From contig CBDUQG010000001.1 of assembly GCA_965369305.1 (NCBI GenBank), positions 1-36,414 on the forward strand: 36,414 nucleotides of DNA, in the 5' to 3' direction. The notes under the pieces are model-generated. The model had not been told where the DNA came from and did not search any database. It saw only the letters and a list, made by a program, of their open reading frames with translations. The stretch comes from JAFGTE01 sp965369305 (GTDB taxonomy: Bacteria > Patescibacteriota > Gracilibacteria > UM-FILTER-43-11). Made by a program: the position numbers and the translations under genes. Below are positions 22,802 to 29,605 of this stretch, piece after piece; the stretch's first letter is position 1; the number at the start of each line of letters is the position of its first letter.

Positions 22802-23157
22802 GCAGCCTCTCCTTTCTTTAGCTCTTCGACGCTTGGATAAATCTTAAAAACACTGCCGATTCCCAGAACAGTGAAGATGTCTTCAATGTTCTTGTTCACG
22901 CCTACAATTAAAATCTTTCCGTTTTTTCCGGTTACGACCCCATGCCAGGCAACCAGTTGGCCGATGGCAAAGCTATTGAGGTAATTCAGCTTAGAAAAAT
23001 CAAAGATAAACGAACTACCTGGAGCTGCCTGATCAACTTCTGCCTGAAGATCGGCAATGGTTTCTTCAGCGTAGCCATCAAAATCCCCTTCAAAATAAAC
23101 CATCTTGGTGCTTGGCATTTCAGGGTAGTCAGTAATGCTTAGGGTAAGTTTCTGCAT
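22798..23157 (-). CDS. STAS-domain protein (anti-sigma factor antagonist-like)
   Basis: The 119-residue single STAS domain has the core FIFDFSKLNYLNSFAIGQLV with Ser at the position phosphorylated in SpoIIAA/RsbV (LNSFAIG), then a GKILIVGVNKNIEDIFTVLG helix-strand and KIYPSVEELKKG at the end. RsbV-like proteins switch partners in a phosphorylation-controlled sigma regulatory circuit. No cognate kinase or sigma factor is in the window. It follows ribH by three bases on the same strand, which is an odd pairing of a signalling protein with flavin synthesis. Confidence 0.88.
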   Translation of the reverse strand: MQKLTLSITDYPEMPSTKMVYFEGDFDGYAEETIADLQAEVDQAAPGSSFIFDFSKLNYLNSFAIGQLVAWHGVVTGKNGKILIVGVNKNIEDIFTVLGIGSVFKIYPSVEELKKGEAA

Positions 23158-23160
23158 TTT

Positions 23161-23616
23161 TTAATTTAGATTGGTTATTTGTAAGGCGGTCTGAGCGGCT
23201 TCAACACCCTTATCAATCCTAGCTTTAGCTTGCTCAAGGTTGCTTGTGGTCAGAATGCCAAAGACAATGGGGGTGTCAATTTTCAGACTTAAGTCCATTA
23301 TACCTTGCGCGCAGGCACTCGCAATAAAATCGAAGTGTGGCGTTTCACCCTGAATGATCACCCCAATGGTAATGATGACATCCAGGTCACCAGTCTGAGC
23401 CATTTTCTGGCAGGCAATCGGAATTTCAAATGCTCCCGGCACCCGAATATTGAGGATGTTACCGTCTTCAACACCGGCAGCGAGCAAGGTTTTCATACAC
23501 TGTCCATGCATGGCATCACCAATTTCAGCGTTATAGGTGCTCTGCACAATTCCAATCTTTAAACCTGGCTTGGCGCTAAATTCCTTACCGGTGATGTTGT
23601 CTTGAATAGAGCTCAT
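23161..23616 (-). CDS. ribH: 6,7-dimethyl-8-ribityllumazine synthase
   Basis: The 151-residue enzyme joins 5-amino-6-ribitylamino-uracil with dihydroxybutanone phosphate, the penultimate step to riboflavin. Motifs: IGIVQSTYNAEIGDAM (usual FN at the substrate site is YN here), IRVPGAFEIPIACQKMA, and IIQGETPHFDFIA with the catalytic His about residue 95. Length fits the family. Its ATG overlaps the ribE TGA (ATGA), so ribE and ribH are coupled. ribD, ribA and ribB are not in the window. Confidence 0.96.
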   Translation of the reverse strand: MSSIQDNITGKEFSAKPGLKIGIVQSTYNAEIGDAMHGQCMKTLLAAGVEDGNILNIRVPGAFEIPIACQKMAQTGDLDVIITIGVIIQGETPHFDFIASACAQGIMDLSLKIDTPIVFGILTTSNLEQAKARIDKGVEAAQTALQITNLN

Positions 23617-24185
23617 TTGGTCAGTTTTTCAGCATATTTGGCTAAAATGTCTGTTTCGATATTCACTTTATCACCAATTTTCAGTTGATTCAGGTTGGTG
23701 TTCCCCCAGGTATGAGGAATGATGCCCACTATAAACTCGTCACCCTGCACGTCCATGACAGTTAGGCTGATACCGTTTACAGCAATAGAGCCGGTCGGCA
23801 CAATGTAGCGTTCCAGCCCCTCAGGCACCCTGAATTTTAGTTGGTAGGCATTGTCCACAATCTTCATTTCAAGAAGCTCGGCAGTACCCTCTACATGACC
23901 ACCGACTACATGACCTTCAAAACGTTTGGAGCCAAGCATGGCCAGTTCCAGGTTCACCATGTCGTCCTTCTTGCGCTTGCCCAAAGTAGTACGCTCAAGG
24001 GTAATAGGCATCACGTCAGCCTCAAAGGCTTTTTCATGCTTCTTGGTCACCGTTAAACAGACCCCATCTACCGCAATACTGCTACCAGTCTTAAGCTGCC
24101 AGAGAACCTCGGGGGCGTGGATGGTCAGCGAGCTTTTACCCGCTTTCTCAATTCGACCGGTGCTTTCGATAATTCCTGTAAACAC
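23613..24185 (-). CDS. ribE: Riboflavin synthase alpha chain
   Basis: The 190-residue protein starts at a GTG (24183-24185) with FTGIIESTG, the universal start of the family, and contains two lumazine-binding repeats: GSSIAVDGVCLTVTK with FEGHVVGGHVEGT, and GSIAVNGISLTVMDV with FIVGIIPHTW then TNL. It converts two lumazines to riboflavin. A TAAAAT -10 lies six bases before the GTG, indicating a leaderless transcript in addition to any read-through from the structured RNA upstream. Confidence 0.97.
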   Translation of the reverse strand: MFTGIIESTGRIEKAGKSSLTIHAPEVLWQLKTGSSIAVDGVCLTVTKKHEKAFEADVMPITLERTTLGKRKKDDMVNLELAMLGSKRFEGHVVGGHVEGTAELLEMKIVDNAYQLKFRVPEGLERYIVPTGSIAVNGISLTVMDVQGDEFIVGIIPHTWGNTNLNQLKIGDKVNIETDILAKYAEKLTK

Positions 24186-24191
24186 AGACCT

Positions 24192-24219
24192 ATTTTAGAG
24201 ATTTATGCCTTATTTTCAA
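24192..24219 (-). promoter_or_regulatory. Proximal promoter of ribE
   Basis: TTGAAA (24214-24219), a 16-base spacer and TAAAAT (24192-24197), then six bases to the GTG start. The transcript should begin at or within a base of the start codon. Confidence 0.65.
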
Positions 24220-24401
24220 GCCAAACAGCCTGCCCATGCAAACGGGATCTGATTGGAAGGTCCGCTCCAATCGTTGACACTCTCACAAAGCCGTTAAACG
24301 GCCGGTCTTCTGCCCTAGCCAAGCATTCATAAGGTACGCTAGGTTTACTTCTGCTCCTTATTGGGGTGTAGGAGTTGTGGCTTTTCCTAAATAATTAGGA
24401 A
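24218..24401 (-). ncRNA. Structured RNA / ribE leader candidate (about 185 nt)
   Basis: A strong promoter just upstream (24406-24434) would start an RNA near 24399. The sequence can fold into several hairpins. Pairs (plus coordinates): 24384-24390/24395-24401, 24354-24358/24370-24374, 24314-24319/24338-24343, 24290-24294/24298-24302 and 24251-24257/24266-24272. A closing helix 24218-24223/24378-24383 (AAGCCA/UGGCUU) would make a multibranch junction. GCAGAAG occurs twice at equivalent junction sites. This looks like a riboswitch or stable RNA. It precedes riboflavin genes, but I could not find the conserved FMN riboswitch blocks. No U-tract terminator is seen. Confidence 0.5.
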
Positions 24402-24405
24402 GTAT

Positions 24406-24434
24406 ACTATAATAGGTATACCTATATATGTCAA
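24406..24434 (-). promoter_or_regulatory. Consensus promoter of the ribE-upstream RNA
   Basis: TTGACA (24429-24434), 17 bases and TATAGT (24406-24411) on the minus strand. The -35 overlaps the lepA stop codon. The spacer contains the palindrome AGGTATACCT. Confidence 0.8.
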
Positions 24435-26245
24435 TCTTTCTTCAAAATGGCATGGAAGGCCTCCTGAGGAAGGCTGACGCTACCCATGTCTTTCATGCGT
24501 TTCTTCCCTTTCTTTTGCTTCTGAAGCTGCTTGTTCTTACGACTCACGTCACCTCCATATAATCCAGCAGTTACATCTTTTCTAAAGGCGCTAACCGTCT
24601 CGCGGGCCACTACTTTTCCGCCAATAGCGGCCTGAACGGGAATGGCAAACTGAGCCCTTGGAATGACTTCTTTGAGCTTTTTAGCCAGGCGCCTACCCAG
24701 AGTTTCAGCTTCGGTGCGATGGCACATTACTGCCAGGCTATCAATGCGATCTCCGTGAATTAGAATATCGAGTCGCACCAGATTTTCCTGTCTGAATTCC
24801 AGGAATTCATAGTTCATGGAGGCGTAGCCACTACTCACATTCTTCAACCCGTCATAAAAGTCGATGATTACGGTGGCCAGTGGCATTTCAAAAAGCAGAA
24901 GCACGCGATTCTCATCCATGTAGGTCAGGTTCTTATGAATCCCACGACGATCTTGCACTAGCTTCATCACACCTCCCACTGTGTCTTTTGAACAAACCAC
25001 CTCCATCTTGATCCATGGTTCTTCAAGGGAATCGTAAATCGAGCCGTCAGGAAGCATGGATGGCGACGAAATCGTGACTTGTTCGCCTGATTTCATATTC
25101 ACTTTATAAGACACTGACGGGGCTGTGACGATGATATCCAAATTGTATTCTCGCTCCAGTCGCTCCTGAACAATGTCCATATGAAGGAGGCCCAAAAAGC
25201 CACAGCGGAATCCGGAACCAAGGGCAGGGGATTGATCTGGTTCGTAGTCCAGTGCAGCGTCATTCAGGGTTAATTTTTCAAGAGAATCACGCAGAATCGG
25301 GAAATCATCACCTTCACTACAATAAATACCAGCATACACCATGGGTGTTACCTTCTTGTAGCCAGGAAGTGGCTCAGTTGATTCAAGCTGGCTCTTGTCA
25401 CCCTTCCAGATCGTGTCACCCACGCGTGCCTCACCCACAGACTTAAGGCCGGTTACGACATAACCCACCTCGCCGGGCTTCAATTCCGGCTGAGCTTCGT
25501 ACTTGGGTCTAAAGTAGCCAAGTTCTGTCGCTTCAATATCGGTTTTAGCATTCAAGAAGCGCAGCTTATCACCCTTTTTAAAGGTGCCCGATACCATGCG
25601 CACATAGCTTAGTACCCCACGATAAGTATCGTAAACTGAGTCAAAAACAAGGGCCTTAGCCTCATTGTCATTGGTGATTTCAAGTTGAGAGCGAAGGCCG
25701 CCATCAACGGGGCTAGGTACGCGCTCAATCACAGCCTCTAAAAGTTGCTCCACATTTTGGCCGGTCTTAGCTGACACTTCAATCACTTCTTCACGGGGGA
25801 TTGCCAGCATGTTTTCAATCTCATCCTTAATCCGTTCCGGCTCAGCCTGAGGCATGTCGATCTTGTTCACGACCGGAATAATGGTCAGCTCATGTTCCAT
25901 AGCCATATACAGGTTGGCCAGAGTCTGAGCTTGAATACCCTGCGTTGCATCCACTACCAAAATCGCGCCTTCACAGGCGGCCAAGGAGCGGCTCACCTCA
26001 TAGGTAAAATCCACATGGCCCGGCGTATCGATCAGGTTCAGGATGTAGTCTTTGTAGTCCATGCGAACTGGTTGGAGCTTGATCGTAATGCCGCGTTCCT
26101 GCTCGAGTTCCATAGTGTCCAGCATCTGACCATGTTTCATATCACGTTTGCTGATAGTGCTGGTGATTTCTAAAAACCGGTCAGCAAGAGTTGATTTTCC
26201 GTGATCGATGTGGGCGATGATGCAAAAGTTGCGAATATTTTTCAT
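24431..26245 (-). CDS. lepA: Elongation factor 4 (LepA), back-translocating GTPase
   Basis: The 604-residue protein has GTPase motifs AHIDHGKSTLADRF (G1), ERGITIK (G2), DTPGHVDF (G3), NKIDMP (G4) and SAKTGQNV (G5), EF-G-like domains, and the LepA-specific C-terminal domain (QKKGKKRMKDMGSVSLPQEAF). It acts on the ribosome during stalled or stressed translation. Length is typical. The TGA stop is a real stop here, arguing against TGA recoding. TATAGT lies five bases before the ATG, so the mRNA may be nearly leaderless. Confidence 0.98.
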   Translation of the reverse strand: MKNIRNFCIIAHIDHGKSTLADRFLEITSTISKRDMKHGQMLDTMELEQERGITIKLQPVRMDYKDYILNLIDTPGHVDFTYEVSRSLAACEGAILVVDATQGIQAQTLANLYMAMEHELTIIPVVNKIDMPQAEPERIKDEIENMLAIPREEVIEVSAKTGQNVEQLLEAVIERVPSPVDGGLRSQLEITNDNEAKALVFDSVYDTYRGVLSYVRMVSGTFKKGDKLRFLNAKTDIEATELGYFRPKYEAQPELKPGEVGYVVTGLKSVGEARVGDTIWKGDKSQLESTEPLPGYKKVTPMVYAGIYCSEGDDFPILRDSLEKLTLNDAALDYEPDQSPALGSGFRCGFLGLLHMDIVQERLEREYNLDIIVTAPSVSYKVNMKSGEQVTISSPSMLPDGSIYDSLEEPWIKMEVVCSKDTVGGVMKLVQDRRGIHKNLTYMDENRVLLLFEMPLATVIIDFYDGLKNVSSGYASMNYEFLEFRQENLVRLDILIHGDRIDSLAVMCHRTEAETLGRRLAKKLKEVIPRAQFAIPVQAAIGGKVVARETVSAFRKDVTAGLYGGDVSRKNKQLQKQKKGKKRMKDMGSVSLPQEAFHAILKKD

Positions 26246-26309
26246 GCTTGACTATACTACCACGCCGTAAGCGCCTTAGAAAGGGATAAATAGGGAAAAA
26301 GGCATATGC

Positions 26310-26337
26310 TTGACATATTTAAAAAATAAAGTATAAT
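26310..26337 (+). promoter_or_regulatory. Consensus promoter of the 38-aa peptide gene
   Basis: TTGACA (26310-26315), 16 bases and TATAAT (26332-26337): an exact match at both hexamers. The predicted start is near 26344. Confidence 0.82.
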
Positions 26338-26405
26338 AAACAAGAGTTGTCTGTTCTCATTGCTTCTCAAAGTTGTCACTGAGTTCGAAACCAAGCGGAG
26401 GAAAT

Positions 26406-26522
26406 ATGAAAGAGATTCTGATCACCCTTCTCGTTGTCTTCGGCATCTTTCTGGCCATGGGCCTCATGGATCTCTTGATCAACAGAGTCCAAGAGCTCAT
26501 CAGGCGGAATGTGCTGGGATAG
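26406..26522 (+). CDS. Small single-span membrane peptide (38 aa)
   Basis: ATG 26406 to TAG 26522 encodes MKEILITLLVVFGIF, continuing hydrophobic to about residue 24, then a basic/polar tail (INRVQELIRRNVLG). This gives one transmembrane helix with an amphipathic cytosolic end. The gene has GGAGG at 26397-26401, four bases before the ATG, the best ribosome binding site in the window, and a consensus promoter 60 bases upstream. A hairpin follows. The whole unit is about 230 bases between lepA and the P-type ATPase. It could be a small regulatory subunit of the ATPase, a toxin-like peptide or a stress peptide; no family is recognised. Confidence 0.65.
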   Translation: MKEILITLLVVFGIFLAMGLMDLLINRVQELIRRNVLG

Positions 26523-26541
26523 GAGATCCTTCTCCAACCCG

Positions 26542-26567
26542 AGAGCCACCAAGATACCGGTGGCTCT
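26542..26567 (+). terminator. Hairpin after the 38-aa peptide gene
   Basis: AGAGCCACC and GGTGGCTCT form a perfect 9-bp stem with an 8-base loop. The tail after it is only mildly T-rich, so termination efficiency is uncertain. A second small hairpin (GGAGA/TCTCC) lies just after the stop codon. Confidence 0.5.
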
Positions 26568-26606
26568 TCAACCTATCTTCGTGCTAAAATAGGGCAAAAC
26601 AAAAAG

Positions 26607-29375
26607 ATGTCCGCAAAAAAATATTTCTATCAAATCTCAAAGGAAGAAGCCATTTCTCGGCTCAGTACTCACGCTGAACTCGGTCTTTCAGAAAAGGATG
26701 CTGAAAAAAGACTTCTCAAACATGGGCCCAATGAACTGAAGGAAGGGGAAAGGCGCCCCATTGTCTTTCGTTTCTTCGATCAGTTCAAAGATTTGCTCAT
26801 CATTGTACTCATCATTGCTGCTGGGCTGGCTTACTACCTGGATGACTTCCGAGGTGGAACCATTCTTCTGGCCATCGTTGTCATCAATGCAGGCATCGGT
26901 TTTTATCAGGAATACAAAGCTGAGCGTATCCTCGAATCCCTCAAGCAAATCATTCGGGCTAAAGCCATTGTGATTCGTGACGGCAAGCAGATGGAAATCG
27001 AGCAGTCCCAGCTGGTTCCCGGAGACCTGGTTTATCTCGAAGAAGGGAGTGCTGTGCCAGCGGATATGCGCCTCATTCAGGTCACCAACTTCAGTACCAA
27101 TGACTTCGTACTGACCGGAGAATCCGTTCCCCAAGAAAAATTCTCGGACCTCATCATTGAAAAAGAAACCACCGTCACCAACCAGGATAATCTGGTGTTT
27201 ATGGGGCTGACGGTAGCCAAGGGAAACGCCTACGGCGTGGTTTACGGAACCGGCATGGACACAGCCATTGGCCGAATCGCCCGCCAAACCCAGACCATTC
27301 ATCACGACCTTTCCCCGCTTCAACGAGAGATTAATATTTTGGCTAAATCACTGACTAAGATTGCCGGCGTGATTGCTTTGGCGCTATTTGTCATCAATTT
27401 CTTTCTGAATGTGGATGCCTCGGAAAACATTCGTTTGTCTATTCAGCTCAGCATCCTCTTCGCCGTCAGTGTGGCGGCAGCTTGCGTACCGCAAGGGCTT
27501 CCTGCGCAGATTTCTGTAGCACTGAGCTTGGGCGTGGGAAGGCTGGCCAAAAAGAAGGCCGTGGTCAAAAAGCTCTCATCCGTCGAAACCCTGGGGTCCA
27601 CCACAGTCATTTGCTCGGATAAAACGGGAACGCTGACTAAAAATGAAATGACCATAGTGAGCTGTGTGACAGTTGATTCAATCACAAAAGCCGGTTGTCG
27701 CTTTAGAACCTTCGAGGTCACAGGTGATGGCTATGACCCACGTGGTACCGTGAAAGAAGGGAACAAAAAGATTGGCGCGCTCACCATGGCCTCCCTCAAG
27801 CAGTTCTTCGAAGATGGCTTTTTGGCCTCTAATGGCAGGGTTATGCCACCCGACAAAAATCATCGAGGTTGGCATGCTATTGGTGACCCCACCGAAGCTG
27901 CCTTCACGCCGCTGGTCATGAAAGTGGGGCTAAAGCCGGCTGTCCTAGACGAGCATTTCCCGGAGTTCTTCGAATTACCCTTCGATTCCAACAGGAAGCG
28001 CATGACCATTATCAGAAAGCACAAAGGTAGGAAGATCGGCTACATGAAAGGGGCTCTGGAAAGCGTTTTAGAGGCTTGTAGTCAGGTAAAGCTCTCTAAT
28101 AAGGTTGTGGCCCTAACACCTCAAATGAAGAAGGCTATCTTAAAGGAAGGCGAAAAATTCAGTGCTCAGGCACTTCGCGTTATCGCGCTGTCTTACCGCG
28201 ACTTCAAAAATTCCGACAACACTTTTTCTATCCAAAAAACAGAAAAGGATTTCATCTTTGCCGGTTTTGTGGCCATGATTGACCCACCACGGGCAGGCGT
28301 TAAAGAGGCTATTACCAGTGTTTATAAAGGAGGAATGCGCGTCATGATGATCACTGGGGACAATGAAGTCACAGCCAAAGCCATTGCTGATCGGATTGGC
28401 ATGAAGCACAACAGTGACCCCATGCCTGTTTACAATGGTGATGACATCAAAGCCCTTTCAGACAAAAAACTAAAAAAGATCATGGAGGCTCGCTCGGTGG
28501 TTTTTTCCCGTGTTTCGCCGGAAGACAAGTTCCGTCTGGTTAGCCTTCTTAAGCAGATGGGTGAAGTGGTGGCCGTGACGGGCGATGGGGTGAATGACAC
28601 GCTGAGTCTCAAGAAGTCTGACATTGGTGTAGCGATGGGGAAGATGGGTTCTGAAGTGGCAAAGGAAGCCTCCGAAATTGTGCTTCTCGATGATAACTTC
28701 AGCACGCTCACCCGGGCCGTGGCAGAAGGGCGTACGATTTTTGCCAACCTCAAAAACACCATTCTGGCCTCCATCACATCGAACAACGGCGAACTAACTT
28801 GTGTGCTTCTCGGCTTCATCGGCATTGCCTTTGGGCTTCCTGCACCCATTACTGCCGTGCAGATTCTGGCCATCGACTTGGTCGGTGAAATGCTGCCACT
28901 AACCGCCATGACCTTCGACCCTGCCGAGAAATCTTTGATGGAGAAACCACCTCGTGACCTCAAAGATCACATCATCAAGCGCAGTAGCCTGATCAATCTC
29001 ATCTTCTATGGATTCTGGATGGGGGCCACCGGCTTCTTTAGTTTTTACATGGTCTACAGGTTCGGCTCCGGTAGCGTCGAATCTGGACGGGCCGCGGCTT
29101 ACGTGGGCATCATTTTCTGTCAGTTTATGAACATCCTCTCCCGGCGCACGGAGCGCAGCATTTTTACCAGTTACTTATTTACCAACAAGCAGCTCTGGGG
29201 TTCATTCCTGATTTCAATCGCGGCCATTTCCGTATTGATTTACATTCCCAGTGTGGCCATTTGGTTCGGCTTTGGATCACTCAGTTCAAACGACCTGCTT
29301 TACCCGGTCATCGGTGCCGCCTTTTTCCTCTTCCTTCACGAAATGGGCAAGCTCCTGAATTTTGTCAGACCTTAA
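26607..29375 (+). CDS. P2-type cation-transporting ATPase (Ca2+/Na+-type)
   Basis: The 922-residue P-type ATPase has an N-terminal cation ATPase domain (STHAELGLSEKDAEKRL), TGES in the actuator at 170-173, DKTGTLTKNEM with phosphorylated Asp ~338, KGALESVLEAC in the nucleotide domain, MITGDNEVTAKAIA, and GDGVNDTLSLKKSDIG near 659. About ten membrane spans are expected. Ion-site residues are altered compared with SERCA: M4 has VPQGLP (Gln 296 for the usual Glu), M5 keeps SNNGEL (Asn 726, Glu 729), and M6 has IDLVGEMLP (Asp 757, Gly 760, Glu 761). The transported cation cannot be assigned. Confidence 0.95.
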   Translation: MSAKKYFYQISKEEAISRLSTHAELGLSEKDAEKRLLKHGPNELKEGERRPIVFRFFDQFKDLLIIVLIIAAGLAYYLDDFRGGTILLAIVVINAGIGFYQEYKAERILESLKQIIRAKAIVIRDGKQMEIEQSQLVPGDLVYLEEGSAVPADMRLIQVTNFSTNDFVLTGESVPQEKFSDLIIEKETTVTNQDNLVFMGLTVAKGNAYGVVYGTGMDTAIGRIARQTQTIHHDLSPLQREINILAKSLTKIAGVIALALFVINFFLNVDASENIRLSIQLSILFAVSVAAACVPQGLPAQISVALSLGVGRLAKKKAVVKKLSSVETLGSTTVICSDKTGTLTKNEMTIVSCVTVDSITKAGCRFRTFEVTGDGYDPRGTVKEGNKKIGALTMASLKQFFEDGFLASNGRVMPPDKNHRGWHAIGDPTEAAFTPLVMKVGLKPAVLDEHFPEFFELPFDSNRKRMTIIRKHKGRKIGYMKGALESVLEACSQVKLSNKVVALTPQMKKAILKEGEKFSAQALRVIALSYRDFKNSDNTFSIQKTEKDFIFAGFVAMIDPPRAGVKEAITSVYKGGMRVMMITGDNEVTAKAIADRIGMKHNSDPMPVYNGDDIKALSDKKLKKIMEARSVVFSRVSPEDKFRLVSLLKQMGEVVAVTGDGVNDTLSLKKSDIGVAMGKMGSEVAKEASEIVLLDDNFSTLTRAVAEGRTIFANLKNTILASITSNNGELTCVLLGFIGIAFGLPAPITAVQILAIDLVGEMLPLTAMTFDPAEKSLMEKPPRDLKDHIIKRSSLINLIFYGFWMGATGFFSFYMVYRFGSGSVESGRAAAYVGIIFCQFMNILSRRTERSIFTSYLFTNKQLWGSFLISIAAISVLIYIPSVAIWFGFGSLSSNDLLYPVIGAAFFLFLHEMGKLLNFVRP

Positions 29376-29408
29376 AAAAGGAGGGTGCCAGCCGGAGCTG
29401 ACACCCTC
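29374..29408 (-). terminator. Rho-independent terminator of the tRNA-like transcript
   Basis: GAGGGTG/CACCCTC (7 bp), a one-pair mismatch, then CAGC/GCTG closed by a CGGA tetraloop. On the minus strand six T follow (A-tract at 29374-29379). On the plus strand it starts at the ATPase stop but lacks a T-tract. Confidence 0.82.
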
Positions 29409-29413
29409 ACAGT

Positions 29414-29431
29414 GAACGACAGATGTCGTTC
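29414..29431. repeat. Perfect hairpin GAACGACA/TGTCGTTC in the tRNA-like transcript
   Basis: Eight-base arms are separated by GA and flanked by CAGTG (29410-29414) and CACTG (29441-29445), which extend the stem with an internal loop. It lies in the 3' part of the tRNA-like RNA. Confidence 0.6.
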
Positions 29432-29462
29432 GGGAGGGCTCACTGAGAGTCCAGTTTTTCTT

Positions 29463-29483
29463 AGACCGCAGTAAGACCGCAGT
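29463..29483. repeat. Tandem 10-base direct repeat at the tRNA-like 3' end
   Basis: AGACCGCAGT occurs at 29463-29472 and 29474-29483, one base apart. The second copy ends at the discriminator base of the tRNA-like gene. Confidence 0.7.
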
Positions 29484-29560
29484 CGGCCTAGCATGGATTT
29501 GAACCAGCGACTCCACTCGGTCTAACCCGAGTTTGCTCTACCGGGCTGAGCTATAGGCCG
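29483..29560 (-). tRNA. Irregular tRNA-like gene (78 nt, isotype uncertain)
   Basis: Acceptor arms CGGCCTA and TAGGCCG pair perfectly, discriminator A follows, and no CCA is encoded. The D-arm GCTC-AGCCCGGTA-GAGC is normal. The T-arm GCTGG-TTCAAAT-CCA(T)GC is perfect apart from a one-base bulge. The anticodon arm ACTCGGGTTAGACCGAGT is one base too long: either a 6-bp stem with a 6-base loop or a 5-bp stem with an 8-base loop. In the second reading U33 and TAG (Leu) fit, but the variable region is too short for tRNA-Leu. It is about three or four bases longer than a standard class I tRNA. It is either a degenerate, frameshifting or regulatory tRNA. Confidence 0.65.
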
Positions 29561-29570
29561 TCGGTGTGCT

Positions 29571-29599
29571 ATAGTAATCGGGCTTTATTTTGAAGTCAA
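29571..29599 (-). promoter_or_regulatory. Promoter of the tRNA-like gene
   Basis: TTGACT (29594-29599), 17 bases and TACTAT (29571-29576) on the minus strand. The RNA would begin about four bases before the acceptor stem. Confidence 0.75.
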
Positions 29600-29605
29600 T
29601 CTTTC

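Noticed and set aside
24186..24401. FMN riboswitch before ribE
   Set aside because: The conserved FMN blocks (AGGGUGAAAUUCC, CCGGCGGU, AGCCCGCGA) are not present in either strand, so I kept the RNA as unassigned.
26688..27323. 211-codon minus-strand ORF opposite the P-type ATPase
   Set aside because: Antisense to conserved ATPase motifs, with no family resemblance.
29463..29484. Integration (att) site of a mobile element
   Set aside because: The copies are adjacent, with no integrase or foreign genes in the window.
29374..29567. tmRNA or SRP RNA
   Set aside because: Neither the tmRNA tag/tRNA-Ala ends nor the SRP GGAAGG/GCAG loop was found; the 78-base fold is tRNA-like only.
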